64,000 nucleotides of DNA from Hyalella azteca (GCF_000764305.2 NW_025944986.1:248001-312000), one strand, 5' to 3'; shown: positions 12,611-25,452, counted from the first letter of the stretch. A program made the numbers and translations. The notes: a model not told the origin generated them from the letters alone.

Positions 12611-13058
12611 TCCAAACTTAAAACCTTGGCCATATTAACTCCGAACTTATTTCTTACTTATTCATATTTATTCACCGTCTATTAAACGCAGCTTTGAAAC
12701 GTTGTATACATTATATTTTATTCAAATATAAGGAATTAACAATTTACTGAAAATTAATGTTAAGAACGTCATATAATTTAAATTCGATAGCCTAGCGTAA
12801 CCTGTTTATTATGGGCGATTTATTTCTTACATGATTGCACTTGGTGGAAATGGCGAGTTATAAATGCGAAGTGCGTCCGTGCCTATGGGAAGTATTTTTA
12901 GATTCATATCGACGTGTATTTTCACTGGCTGCTGCAATCTTGTCAATCGCGAAGTCTTCAAAAATCATTTGCTCGTGATTGGTAGTCAGGCTAACAAATG
13001 GCATAATAAATTCAGCTTTCAAATCAAACACATGGATGGGTAAATACCGACTTACCAG
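12611..13058. other. Intergenic, nothing recognised
   Basis: AT-rich sequence between the Pao remnant and a decayed MITE. No gene or clear repeat is seen. Confidence 0.4.
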
Positions 13059-13190
13059 GGGACATACTATCAGAATTCGCTGATGTACACGTGGCGTCTA
13101 ATTTCTTGTCAGTGAGTGGTGGGTTTAGCTCGGTAAGCCGTCATTGATTGGTTGACGGAGTTAAGATCTCGCAACTATTTTGGATAGAAC
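13059..13190 (-). mobile_element. MITE copy 4, strongly diverged
   Basis: The order GGGACATACT, CAGAATTCGCTGATG, TTTCTTGTCAGTGAGTGGTG, CCGTCATTGATTGGTTGACG follows the minus-strand form of the family, but with many substitutions and without the CGTAAGTACTTACG palindrome. Confidence 0.6.
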
Positions 13191-13432
13191 GGCTTCTTAG
13201 TCGTAGAAAAATAAATGACTTCTATTGCTAGTTATGTATATTGTCATCTGTTGCGCAGTATATTATGTCTCTGCCATTGGATTTGAACTCATCTTGATGG
13301 TAGAGGATCATGGTATCTTAATCATTTGCTAGATGTGACATGATCATTCCTTCCGTTTTAGCAATTTCCCTAGGTACTCCGATATTGTGGCGTTTTCTTT
13401 TTGGGAAGAGCACTTCGATATTGGCTATCATG

Positions 13433-13692
13433 ATAGTATAAGTATAGTATAGGGGTTTCAGCGTTTATTAGGCCGTAGGCCTGTCGCCGATTCTTAACAT
13501 AGCAGAACATTCACAGCTTATTGCAATCTCGAACTCGAAACTCACTGCTACAATTCTGCTTATGCTTAATTAACCGCCCGGCCTCCTTGCCGATTCTGAC
13601 CAGAAACTGGCGCACAGAGCTGGGATCGAGCCCGCACCTCTCTGCTCCAATCATGGTTCTATGAACTGTAACCACTGGGCCACCCTGCCCAG
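13433..13692 (-). mobile_element. tRNA-derived SINE
   Basis: Read on the minus strand it opens with GGTGGCCCAGTGGTTAC (A-box-like) and GGGCTCGATCCC (B-box-like), as in a tRNA promoter. It ends with AAGAATCGGCGACAGGCCTA followed by TATAC-type short repeats. The same tail closes the LINE copies in this window, which suggests that the LINE machinery mobilises the SINE. A second, diverged copy lies at 51549-51752. Confidence 0.75.
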
Positions 13693-15082
13693 TGATGTCA
13701 GACTCTTCTTCTCCATGCGTTCTTAGTTGCTGCAACACTGCACTGCCAGGGGTCTCTGCTCAGTAGCTGTTACGCTCATTCTTCTACTAAAATGAATATT
13801 TTAATAAGTATTCCAATCAAATATTATAAACAAGGAACAAACTGAATGACGCGGACTTTTTTTTCTTGGAGAAAACTGGAAAAATCGTTAGGGCTCTGTT
13901 GGTGATCCGAAGAAATTAGTTTTTTATTAAAAGTCGATTTAAATAATATGTGTAACAAAAAACTTGACTTGATAGAGAAAACAATGTCATTTTTATTGCT
14001 GTAATTAGTCTGATTCAGGGAAAAAAACCTAGAAGATTTCAAGCCATATTTTCCTGTTATCCAATGATATTGCTATTCAAAACCTCGTTTACGATCATCC
14101 ATTGAACAAAGTGAATATAGAAACTCCAAAAATGCGTACTAAAATGAAATTGAATTACTTGCAGTAGTTTTTCAGAACTTATTTTTTTATTACATTTATT
14201 GTAAGGTACCTTATCGCGGGATAAAGAATTTGTCAAAAGTGAAAATCAAGAATTTATTTGCTTGGATAAAATTTAATTGTAGCGGAGAACATTCCATTGA
14301 TGTTCACGTGGCGTTTCTATGCATTTTACGAGTTAAAGACAATATAATATACTCGTGATGTAAAGTTTCGGTAGAATTTTCTGGAATTTTCGTTATGTTA
14401 GTATTCAATTTGTTAAAAAATTGTATCGGCTTTCGATAAAGATGGTTAGTAAATAATATAAGGATTGAGGCTTCATGGCTTCTCACCCTGCGCCCACTAC
14501 ATATTTACACAAGTTATACTGTATATGACAAACGTCAACTGTTCATTTAACTAGCTAAAACATCAGCTGCAGGGAATCGTGAACGAAGAAATTCACTATA
14601 GAATCGGCTAACTGAAATATTGCTAATTTCTTCAAATATTGGGATGTGATTTTACTTGCAAGAATGATCTCCGTTGCTTAGCCTTTTTTCTATTTGACGT
14701 ATTACTAGTAATGCATTAACGCACAACCCGCATTGTAGCATTTATATATTTGGTACAATAGGAAAGTTTCGACTTCAAGTACAAGCGATGTAAAGAATCC
14801 CTGTTTGATTCTTCTGGTTCGCAGGCAAGCAGTACAGAAGACAGTATCGTGATAGAACTCATTTACCGGTTTCTGAAATATTACACAAAAAATCAAAAAG
14901 GTACATATATAAAAATCTAAATAATGACAATTTGTATTCCAAGTAAGTCAACTATAATCTATAAACATGTTATTAATAATATATTTTAACCAAACTACTG
15001 GAGCTTTGGCATAAACTGGCAGACAACTGCAACCGATAGCGTATAGGGACTTGGAAGAAGTAGCCTACTGCTTTGGATGGTT
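13693..15082. other. Intergenic, nothing recognised
   Basis: AT-rich. The short open frames have no recognisable motif, no repeat relationship and no splice context I can defend. Confidence 0.4.
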
Positions 15083-15302
15083 GAAACCTGGATGGTTGTC
15101 TTTAACAGAACCTGGGTGGTTGTTTTAACAGAAACCTGGATGGTTGTCTTTAACAGAAACATGGATGGTTGTTTTAACAGAAACCTGGATGGTTGTCTTT
15201 AACAGAACCTGGATGGTTGTTTTAACAGAAACCTGGATGGTTGTCTTTAACAGAACCTGGATGGTTGTTTTAACAGAAACCTGGATGGTTGTCTTTAACA
15301 AG
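15083..15302. repeat. Minisatellite of about 24-25 bp, 9 copies
   Basis: The unit ACCTGGATGGTTGT plus TTTAACAG or CTTTAACAG recurs nine times. The two variants mostly alternate, giving a higher-order repeat of about 49 bp. The short plus-strand ORF here is a by-product. Confidence 0.9.
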
Positions 15303-16309
15303 CAAAGTGATATTTTTTTTAATATTATTTTAAAAGCACGTGTTGCTTGAATGAGCTATCTTCTTACGTGTATTGAAGAAGGGCAGTATTTGCAGCTGCA
15401 TTACCGTTTTGATGATCAAGCCGTCAAATAATTATTAGTAAGGCACTCGTTAGTAAAACTCTCTACCGACATATAAAAGTAACAAGCATTAGCAGTAGTG
15501 CTTGTTATTAACGAAGATTAGGAAATACATTGCAAAATTTAACATTATAATCACCAGTGGCCGACTCGGCAAATACCGACAACCACGTCGTTATGGAATA
15601 ACTGTCGGTTATAAATTTTTAAAACAAGACTTTATGTACTTCTACGGTTTTTTCACATGCATTCAAAGTAATTCCTCAGTTGAGCTAAGAAACATTGATT
15701 GGGATTTAATTTCTTTGTTGAACAGTTTCTCAATCATTGAGATAACGAACCTAAGATGAAAAAAGAAATTATTAACGAGTACTAGAACAGACCGTACTCT
15801 AAAGAAATAAGCGGCCAATATTGATTAATCATTTCAATTTAAGATAAGGCACAATTAAATTAGATCTTTATGAACCAGAACAGCTAGTGCACAACGTTAT
15901 TTACAGCCAGATTTACTGTAAACCTTAACGAAACTTGACTTGGGTTTTTCTGCAACCCCTCAAAAGGGCACCTTATCTCATCAAAATTTTTCCTTTTAAC
16001 GGAATTTTTATGAGATTTCATCATGAATTCTTTTCCTGGTCTTCACATTTTCAGAAAAAAAGGCAAAATCGGTGTCCAAGGTTCACATTTCAACAAAATT
16101 TCGCCTAAATTGACGTACGTTTTCCAGCTAATCAAGAAAAGATTTCCAAACTTCACTGCACTCGGATCTAAGCTAAACTGACTTCGAATCACTTTTAACC
16201 ATAATATCGTCCCGAATGTAATTTTTCCATAAGAAGCTGCACAATATTTCACTTTCAAGTGTAAGGTAGATTCAAGACACAGTTCGCGTCACAGATGCCA
16301 ATTTAAACG
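15303..16309. other. Intergenic, nothing recognised
   Basis: AT-rich. No gene, transposon protein or clear repeat seen. Confidence 0.4.
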
Positions 16310-16470
16310 ACCTGACAATACCACATTTTTTCAAACTATATCCTAATCGTACAAATTGTACGATTAAACTTCTCTGTGTGACTTAGTCCAACTGACAACA
16401 ACACATTTTTTCAAACTACATCCTAATCGTACAAATTGTACGATTAAACTTCTCTGTGTGGCTTAGTCCA
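16310..16470. repeat. 80-bp tandem duplication, each copy with a 23-bp palindrome
   Basis: Two copies of about 80 bp. Each contains arms TAATCGTACAA and TTGTACGATTA around one central base (16344-16366 and 16424-16446), then AACTTCTCTGTGTG. Few bases differ between the copies, including around the palindrome. Confidence 0.85.
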
Positions 16471-16685
16471 AGCACAAATCTCAGTAACTGCGTGGGCACA
16501 CAACCTGCTGTCTCACTCGCAGCCCAAAATAAACTCAGCCTTCGGGGTGGATGCAGTCAACCCTCCCTAGCTCGCTGTCTCTGCCGCCACTGAACTTGGC
16601 TCGTTGCCAGAGATGTGTGTGTGTGTGTGCCACATTATAGCCACACTCTAACTTCGGCGTGTGATCATTATGAAACTTGTAGCCA

Positions 16686-16830
16686 GAGCCTATACTTTCA
16701 AAAAAGTTAAGAGATCATAAGTTCATCAGCCAATCATTGACGGCCTTTCAAGCAAAATCCACCAATCACAAACAAGAAAATAGAGCGTAAGTACTTACGT
16801 TCACTTAGCGAGTTTTGAAAGTATGGGCCC
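16686..16830 (+). mobile_element. MITE copy 5
   Basis: Same family as 8567-8713. Left end GAGCCTATACTTTCAAAA, right end TTTTGAAAGTATGGGCCC, with the CGTAAGTACTTACG palindrome intact. Confidence 0.8.
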
Positions 16831-17989
16831 GAACTATAATTCAGGGAAAGAAATATTTTGCATTTGAACCTGTCCAATTAGTTAATAATCTAAATGTGTA
16901 AAGTGTACCAGCCACTTTCAAAGTAATTGCAGGTCACATCGGTAGACAAATTAGAAAGTTTTTATTATACATTTCTTTCTGATATTTTTGAAATATTTTG
17001 TCATATGGAATGGTACATGATGTGAACATATTTATGATAATTTTGAATCAGATTATTTCTAATTGTTTCAATAATATTATTATTGCTAAACTTATTTGCA
17101 ATTGAAAATTTATAGTGAATAATTAGAAAAATACGATAAAAACAAAGTAAAAATTGTTTTGTATACGCTGAAGTGAAAATTTAATTCAAAAGAAGTTCGT
17201 GGAAACAAAGTCCCAGTTATTTCTATTCATTATATTTACTTGCAAAGACCTGGTAAAAATTATGCTTCTAACCCAGTATCAAACAAAAGTGTTCTCGCAT
17301 CGTGTTAAGTGCACTGGGTAATCAAACATGCCTTTAGAATCAATTGTTGTAATTAAGGAAGTCAAAACATAATTCTACATCATCCTGCACCAAGCAATCC
17401 TCTCCACTAAAAAGAAATGGGTATATTTATTCCACGATTTCATCGGGGCTATAAAATTAGGCAACTTGATGCGGTACCTCGATTTAATATGTAAATAGAT
17501 TTTGTTTTATATTGTAGTCCTCTGTCAGGCCATTTTTAAAAATAAATACATTTTAATACATTTTCTTCAACCAATTTACACCTAAGATGTGTTTTCGTAG
17601 AACGATCCATTAGAGTCGAAAGAAATGCCTTCCCTCATCCGTAACTTTTACGAATGCTTTTGACCGCAATGGCGGCCGTATACTTTCACAAGAAGCCATG
17701 CCACAGTAATAGTCTCGGGTCCCCGCGCTCGTCGTGACGTTGTCAGTCTGTCTTCGTCTCGGCTGCTTTATTCTCAACAATTTATCTAATATGTTATTAA
17801 TAATACTCTATTCGACTCAGCCTGGCCGTAGAATTACTTACGGTGAGTTACTTCGGCGTCGGCCGGCAGTTGTGTGATGTTGCCCTCAGCACGGAGCCCT
17901 ATATTGTTACTACTTTTGGCTGTGACCAAATATAGTGGTTGGACGCTGACCGTGGTTGAACTTGTGTCGTGCCCATTATTTATTTATTT
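16831..17989. other. Intergenic, nothing recognised
   Basis: AT-rich up to about 17.6 kb, then a more GC-balanced stretch (17.65-17.95 kb) with no recognisable content. Confidence 0.35.
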
Positions 17990-18420
17990 TTATTGAAGAA
18001 AAGTGGTTACCCCGATGGCTCGAGGAAAAGCTCCACATTTAATTAAAAAAATTATGTATACGATCATACATGCATATTCATACATATACATACACGAACA
18101 TACATTGGCACATATATGAGATAAGGCATTCGATTCATAGGAACAGAGTAAAAGACCCAAGATTAAAAAAAAAAACACGGGCTTCTGTCCCTGCCGCTGT
18201 TGCCAGGCCTTCACAGCTGCTCTGAAGGTAGTCAGGTCAGGAGCTGCCACGGTCTCCTGCTATGGGCGAGGGAGTTCCACAGTCTAGTACCGGAAGGGAA
18301 GAATGAATGGCGCTATACATCAGTTCTTGCGTGAGGCACTATGAGCTTCTGGTGGTGACCTCTGGTGATTCTGACAGCGGGCTGAAGCCTACCAGGTGGG
18401 ATACAACGCATCCATTACTT
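17990..18420 (-). mobile_element. LINE (CR1/L2-like) C-terminal fragment
   Basis: In shifting minus-strand frames I read RTDVYSA, TRLWNSLAHS, then APDLTTFRAAVKAWQ. This is the usual order at the C-terminus of CR1/L2-type LINE proteins. Frameshifts are needed, and downstream (plus 18000-18120) comes low-complexity CATACATA sequence. This is a dead fragment. Confidence 0.6.
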
Positions 18421-18479
18421 CTAATGACCCTCGCTATATGAGCTGGGCGTACTTCAAGTTACCCGAAATATTTAACAAA

Positions 18480-18905
18480 TACCAATTCTCCTTACAGTAA
18501 TTCTTGACTAACGACCCGTCTCTCCAAGAACGAATAGACAGCGAGAATGCCATCAGAGGCGAGAAAGGAGAAGAGGCGAGACTCTTCGGTCTCAAATGGG
18601 ACCACACTACAGATGAAGTGTACGCCCCCCGAATGGAATTGGATGCGTCAGCGAACTCCAAAAGAAAGGTAATGTCTATAACAGCGAGAAACTACGACTT
18701 GTTTCAAATCAGTGGACAAGTTCTCCACAGAGCGCGGCTGTTTGCCACAAGCTACAGTGCGACAATTAACGTGGCTGGGACGATTGCCTTCAGGCATCCC
18801 TCCTGCAAGAATGGAGAAACATCTGTAAACAGGTAAATAAAGGTAAACAGGTAAAGGTGGAGAAGATCCGTTCCTCTCGAATTGAACCCCGGCCTTTCAG
18901 CCTCC
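18480..18905 (+). mobile_element. BEL/Pao polyprotein fragment (RT/RNase H region)
   Basis: An open stretch reads LTNDPSLQERIDSENA, LFGLKWDHTTDEVY, LDASANSKRKVMS, ARNYDLFQISG and LHRARLFA, the RT thumb/connection region of BEL/Pao polyproteins. After a frame change, GWDDCLQASLLQEWRNIC follows. It is on the opposite strand to the Pao remnant at 11-12.6 kb, so it is a separate insertion. No LTR or protease is recognised. Confidence 0.75.
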
Positions 18906-20736
18906 ACCCTGGCCTCTAAAAATGGCCTCCACCCTAGCCTCTCTTTTGCTGGGTATTGAATCTCGAGCATTTTAACGTATTATAATTAGATAGAAGTTTG
19001 AGGTCGCATTTCATTGCAAACACAAATATATTAATCATGTAAACGTTGCACGGGCAGTCAGGAACTCAAGTCTATGTGGGTTCTACAAATCACGAAATGA
19101 ACTTGAAACTTTAAATAAAACTTAATTTCGACGCACGTTTTTCTATCAAACTAAATTTTTATCAGCCTGTTTTACGATATTGTAGCGTAAGTAAATATAA
19201 CTAAAATTACTAAATAGTTTCTTCATGAACGTGGACAGCCTTGCAGAAGAATGCGGCCGCAGGATGCAGCTAGACCAGCAGCAGGACCAGCCTATGAACT
19301 AGGATCATAAGGCGGAAAACGATCGACTAAAGAAAAGAAACGGCAGGTGTAACAATGATCAGTTAGCAGTCAAAGTCCTAACCTGAACGCAGAATCGAGA
19401 GCATGCACAGGGCTAGGAATCGTACAGGTCGAATGGGTGCACCTGGCTCATTTTGTGATGTACGTCCCTGCCTATTGCTGGCCCTGAACTGATATGGAGC
19501 GAGGATCGGCGAACGCGAGCTGTGGCGAGATCACGCTCGAGTCTGCGTACCTATATACAGTGAGGCAGCCTATAGGAGGGGGCCCAGGGGGGTAAGCTGG
19601 CCTGAGTGCCCGAACTTCAGCATGCGTGAGAATGCCCCGAACTTAGTCCTGAGGCGTGGGAATCGAAACAAAGCTTCCACGTGTATGACACTTGAGGGAA
19701 TTCTCCTCATGGCATGATTACTTCGCAACAGGCTGTCTAGCTATGCCTGCCGCAATTCTTCCAGAGTTTGAATAATTGCAGTTTGGGGATATTACTGGAG
19801 TCCGTGGATCAAGGAGTGATATTCTTTAGCGAGCCCAACACTGTTAACTCCATAATGCAAGACTCCCCGTGACTTATTACATTTTGACCATATTTAGACC
19901 ATTCTAAAGCGCCCCATACACTAGCGTATCTTACTCTCGAGTCCGGCTATCTGATTCTGACTAGCGAATCAGATTAGGCGATATTTAACCATACACCTTC
20001 GTACTTGGCTGGCACCGCAAGCCAAGACTTGACTTTGAAAATTTTCGAAGTCAGCCGAGGCAAATTGTTGGTGCTGTAAGTGGTCAAAAGAATGGCTTGT
20101 CAAACGACAGGCCTTCGGTCAATAGGAATTTGCTAAATTTTATCCGCGAAGATAGTCAAACGTCTATCAAAACTATTTAAGGATTCTTGATTTTCTCAAC
20201 AGAGTCAAGGTCAGCATTGGGAACTTTTTCCTCGCGTAATTCGAATGAGATATTCCTATGCTTTACCTTTTTGTAATTTGTTCAAATATTCTGCGCTACG
20301 GACCTTCCACAAGCACGGCAAATAGAGGTAATCTCCAATGAACTTTGTTAGGAAGTCGGGCTGATGACTAGCTATCCTGCCATGACTGCACACACCCTAC
20401 CAGCTTTGCGTCTGCATTGCAACTGAGCTCGAGACTTTGGAAATTATATCATGTACTTGAGTTTGATTAAAAAATAATTCTTTTGAAGGCAATGTAAAGT
20501 TTGACGGCGTCACCTCGCGGGCACTCAGATTAACTCGCTTTCAGTAGTGTCTTGCAGTTACTTGCGCACGGTTGTCCTTAGTGCTCTTGTTTCCGTGTAA
20601 TGTTCTTGGGTATTTTAATTGCGATGTACTGTGTCACTAGGAGAGTGATTGTATTGAGTTAATACATGAATGCGACATTAATGGGGCATAACTTATAGTT
20701 GACGAATTACGAATTTTATCGTTTGGAGCGAGAGAC
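18906..20736. other. Intergenic with a GC-richer patch
   Basis: The stretch 19240-19700 is more GC-rich than its flanks and contains a G-run (GGAGGGGGCCCAGGGGGG). It may be part of an unrecognised transposon. I see no coding match and no terminal repeats. Confidence 0.35.
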
Positions 20737-20831
20737 GTCGTCTAAAATGACGGGCGGCGTTCACGCTCGCGGGTGACACTTTCTAACGCAGCGCCGCGTT
20801 CGAAAGTGAGGGTTGCCGTATTTTAGACGAC
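20737..20831. repeat. 95-bp imperfect palindrome
   Basis: Ends GTCGTCTAAAAT and ATTTTAGACGAC are inverted repeats. Further inside, GTGACACTTTC faces GAAAGTGAGGG. The GC-rich interior contrasts with the AT-rich flanks. It may be a small foldback element. Confidence 0.65.
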
Positions 20832-22940
20832 AATCGGATTTCGATTTAAGAAGATATTTGTCGACGTACTGTTCCCATAAAATTAGTATTATCAATTATG
20901 AGAGCTCGCGTTTTTTTTGCAACGGTGTGATCTATGATAGAAATGTGCTTGAGAAACGTTCAGTAAATAAAGCCAAACTTGAAAACCTTGCAATTCAAAG
21001 CAGGGAGCGTCTGCAATGTCGTCATGAGTGGCTGAGTGCTGATGAAAAGGCTGTGGAAAGCCCGTCGAAGTACACGTATGCCTGAAAGGAAACAGACCTG
21101 AAGGAGAATATATTAACCATGTCTGCTCGAATTAGTTAGCGTTGCAACGTCACACAATGGTACAATGAATTAAATCATTTTCAATTAAATCACTCAACTT
21201 CTTTGTGCGATGTATAAATGATTGATCAAAATTCGTTGAAATATTTTCAAAGCTACGAATTTTTTTTTGTAGATTCAAAACATTCAGACAGTGTACTAGC
21301 ATAATATTGAAAGCAAAACATTTCTTGCAGAAATTAATAATTAATATTCTGTATTTAAATAAAAAATAGCAATACTGAATGTTGGGCTGTGTGCAAAATC
21401 AAAATTTTGAGAAAATTGTCTGAAGAATCTCATCGAGCTCAAGCAATGAAGGCGCATCGTCATCAGGGGTGATACCACTTCAAATATCTAAAAAGATACA
21501 GGGTGAGCTGAATAATTTCATTGTATATTTTCAGACATAATCTTATGTTTTTTCCGAATAAATACTCTTAACCCCGTTCCTGCCAGTGTGAACACTTGTA
21601 TTGTATATACTGTATATACTCTAATTATAATTAGTAACACTTGTATATACTGTAATTATATAAAAACGAGAGAGTATATTCCTTTTGCTCATCGTCATTA
21701 AGTTCTGAAAGGAACTCTCGTTGTAACGCTATTTTCATTCTAATATTGCATATCTGAGTCAGAAATACTGAAACTCTAGATAATCCGCTTTCAATTGTTA
21801 TCCATCAAAATCAAATAATAAAAGTTAAATTCCTGTCCATTCCTAAGAAGAAGTGAATTACTGAAATTGAATTTTACTAAAAGAATTACTTAAAATTAAG
21901 TTTTACTAAAAGAATCACTAAAAATTAAGTCCCCAGCGACTTTAATTTATTTCTGTCTTTACTTTAAACGTTTTACAAACATAATTCTATCGCATAATTT
22001 TATACGCTTTACTTCCCGTAAAATCGTCCCTCATTCATTTTTTTCCCGTTGTTGCCTCGCAATATGTCTCCGACTCCTCGTCGCTAACTTTGTTTACAAT
22101 ACCACGCGTATTCTGACAGAGATAAGGCTGGTGGGCGCTTCTGTCGCCACAAGTCTTAACCCCAATTAAAAAAAAATACCACGCATAGCGTGCGCGTCGC
22201 CAAGGAATCGCCCGTTGTTTTCTCATCTCTTTTCCGCACTTCCTTAAGGTTTCTTCCAGTTCCCCACATTCGTTAAATTTCTGTTCTTATAACTCTTGGA
22301 TTTGCAATGCCTTCTCTACGACTGCGATTAGAACTATTGCCGTTATGATTTAAGTTCCGAACTATTCCTTTTTAGCGCATTTTCTCATTTATGGATAAAA
22401 AGGCGCAATTGTGCTCGTCATGTCCGTCCGCAAGAACCTGGCCCTGGAATTCAGTTTAGAAGAAAGGAATAAAAACCAACATTCAAGGCGTTGAAAGCTC
22501 ATCAGTGTATCGTTGGTAAGTTTTAAATGATATGCTTAAAATAATGTTAGAGAGTCCTGAAAATAATTTTATTTACTCTAGTTAAAAAATGACATGAATT
22601 GAAATAATCTTGTATATATTTGTGAAATGCGGGACTGAATCGAAACCTCATATAGAGATGCATAATTTAAATTTTAGATATAATTTTAATACAATATCAC
22701 TGTCATTCTCCAATCGCAATCTCGTCTTGTCATACAGAAGCTGTCATGATGTCATAACACTCTCAAGCAACAACAGCGTACGACATCAACAAAGAGATTA
22801 GCTTGAATTAGCTATACTTTCAGCTGTATTCTAGTTTCATTTTGTCTGGTTTGATGCTGTAAAATATGGATATTTAAGTGTGTTTATAAAGAACATAGAT
22901 CATTGGACGTAGATCATCTCGACGCTGTAAGTGATAATTC
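20832..22940. other. Intergenic, nothing recognised
   Basis: AT-rich with short dispersed TGTATATAC repeats near 21600-21660. A 90-codon open frame at 20813-21085 starts inside the palindrome above, and I find no recognisable motif in it. Confidence 0.4.
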
Positions 22941-22949
22941 GTTATATTG

Positions 22950-23100
22950 TACACAATCGTTATATTGCATACCTCTCGACTCTGTTATCAATTCTCTACC
23001 AAACAACCTTTATTGCACGCCTCTCGACGCTATTAAAGTGTCAATTCTCTACCTAATAACCGTTATTGCACGCCTCTCGACGCTATCATTGTATAGACGA
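22950..23100. repeat. About 50-bp tandem repeat, 3 imperfect copies
   Basis: TTGCACGCCTCTCGACGC and its variant TTGCATACCTCTCGAC recur at 22965, 23013 and 23065, separated by CAATTCTCTACC. Confidence 0.75.
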
Positions 23101-23339
23101 CATCATGAGCCTGTTGAGTATGATATAAAATCAGAACACCAAAATTAAATTGAAAACTCCATCATTTATTCTAACGAAATAAATTGTGTTGGTCCCTGGA
23201 TCAGAACGAATGGCAGCTTTTCATTGTGAATTTAAATCTCAACTGTGAAATTTAGAGTATGACTCATTCAGTGTATGAACTCAAAGCTCATGCATAAGGT
23301 TCCAGACAATTATAGCTCGCCAGATCTACACGAGTGACT

Positions 23340-23820
23340 TCAAAATGGTCGTGTTGTCGCCTGGTGCTTGACGCCTAATTTTTGGCCCTTACTGGAAGCA
23401 GCTGGGCCCAGGATGAAAGGCCGCGTGTACATTACAGGTATGGTATGTATGTATGAACATGGTTTACCCATGTTCTTGACGCATGGGCCCTCGATAGAAA
23501 CCTGATTGCCCCAGCATGCGGCCGTCATGTGGCAGCTATGCAAAACGGAGAGGGTTTTGACGTATGATGGAAATATAGGCCCATGAATAGAACCATGTTG
23601 GGCCAATTTAAGACAACCATGTAGCCCAAATGTGACAGGCACATGGTTTTGTCAAGTGGAAGCTTTGTTGGCTCTATGTAGAAATCGTGTGATTTCTACA
23701 TGGCTTAGCTGGGCAAAATTTTCACAAAAACCATGTGACTGCCATATGTCACTTCCACATGTGGTCAATATTGTTATGCCACCTTGGGCCATCATGGGCC
23801 AATTCAAAAATTGTTACTAG
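23340..23820. repeat. Unclassified segment rich in CATG and GGCCCA palindromic words
   Basis: The motifs GGGCC, CCATGT and ACATGG recur on both strands at irregular spacing. A hairpin with arms ATGTAGAAATC and GATTTCTACAT lies near 23675-23702. The base composition differs from the flanks, so an old transposon insertion is likely, but I could not find its ends. Confidence 0.35.
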
Positions 23821-24934
23821 GACGTACTAGCCGTGGTAGCGGGAGTGCAGCATTTCTTTCCTTGTACTAGGTGGTTGGTTGAGGGTTGTAATGCTGTGGC
23901 AAGGGTTATTGATGTCGTAGCTTTTGAACATTTACTTGTGTCTTGTCAGCGTAAAAATCCTGCACATATAGGCTTGCATTAAAAACAGAACTTAGTCAGA
24001 ATTCGAACTGAAACGTAATTAATAATTGTGTTTTAAAGACTTTCAAAGAGGCATGGTTAACTGCATTCGGATTACACTACTGCATCAAGAAGATATAAAA
24101 TAGAAAACTGAAATTACTCTCAACACTAAATGAATATGACAAACGAGCATTCTACAACTTGATTCAAGTCTCTGATTGAATAAGTTGCGCTTCAGAGACT
24201 GGGAATCAAGATATTCAAGAAAAAAATTTGACATTGATTCTCATTTGAATTGGAATATTCTCAATGTCAACATCAGCAGAATAAGTTAGAATCTTGGGCA
24301 GAGATAGATGACAAACCTCATGATAGGTAACAGGTTAGGCTAATTGAAGCACATATCTTAGAGCATGAGGAATTAGTTGCATAAATATGTAACTACTACC
24401 AGTAATCTCAAATATTATTGGCCTCGCTTTAACTTGAGCAAAAAACTGGCCTCCTTTTATCACTGTCGCAATTTAACAAAAATTTTGAGCGAGTAACCAC
24501 AAATATTGGCTACTCACGTTTGCGTGATGGCTCACTAAATGCACTAAAAATGGAAGTAGATTAATTCAGAGACCCAATTTACTAAACCTGCGTTAGAAAG
24601 AACAATGGGTTATCATACATTCTAGAAGGAACAAACAAGTGAATCGTCGCAATTAAATCCTGATCAACTGACAATTCCTGATTTCAGCACAACGGCACAT
24701 CCGTATCAGCACAGCAGCTGATTCAAATTTTTCAATCCGAATTTTATCATGACGACTGGTCACACACGATCATTCTACCAAGAAAACTATTTAAGAATTG
24801 GCTATTTGCTTCACTGATACACAACCACCGGAATGGCATGATTAAGCAGACTCAAACTTCACTTAGAGGAATAATGCCATGCATAATGCACATGAGATAG
24901 AAAAAGAAAAAAATGGCAGATAGTTAGCCACTAT
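23821..24934. other. Intergenic, nothing recognised
   Basis: AT-rich. No gene or clear repeat. Confidence 0.4.
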
Positions 24935-25215
24935 TGACGCTCCTAGTGTGAACGCGTTCAAGAACAGACTAGACAAGGCCATGCAGGAGCATATGTTTAG
25001 TCTTCAAATGCCTCGTATCCTAAGGAACAACTGAAATCTAGAATTTTATTTTAAAATATTTATTTCGAACCTACCGTCTGATATTAAACCTATCGTCCGT
25101 TGAAAATATTTGATCAAAAGGCCAGTCTAGTCAAGAAAAGTACAAGAATCGGCGACAGGCCTATCCAGGCCTATTCTTCAATATCGAAGATACTATACTA
25201 TACTACTATACTAAA
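24935..25215 (+). mobile_element. LINE 3' end fragment
   Basis: It encodes the very end of the same LINE ORF2 seen at 33.4-34.5 kb (NAFKNRLDKAMQEHMFS-like), then the tail AAGAATCGGCGACAGGCCTA and TACTATACTATACTACTATAC. Strong 5' truncation is normal for LINE insertions. Confidence 0.75.
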
Positions 25216-25452
25216 AAGACAATCGAGTCATTCGGTGCGCTTATAGAGTCGTTGTAGGAATCTCTGATGTTTTGCCGTTTGCACGCTGGTAGTCCCTACT
25301 GCAAAGAAGCGTAAGAGTTTCCGGGCCTTTCCCTTGACTTATTTATAACTGAGGACATCTTCCCCGACACAAATCCGGTACATCTTTTTTGGTGATTTTT
25401 CTTAAGAAGAAGATCACAAAAAAAAAAATTCTTTTTTTTTTGTTATTCTTCT

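Noticed and set aside
13560..13692. True tRNA gene on the minus strand
   Set aside because: A- and B-box-like sequences are present, but no cloverleaf could be drawn and the unit continues into a LINE-type tail, so it is a SINE.
20813..21085. 90-codon open frame
   Set aside because: Starts within a palindrome, and no recognisable motif or paralog supports it.
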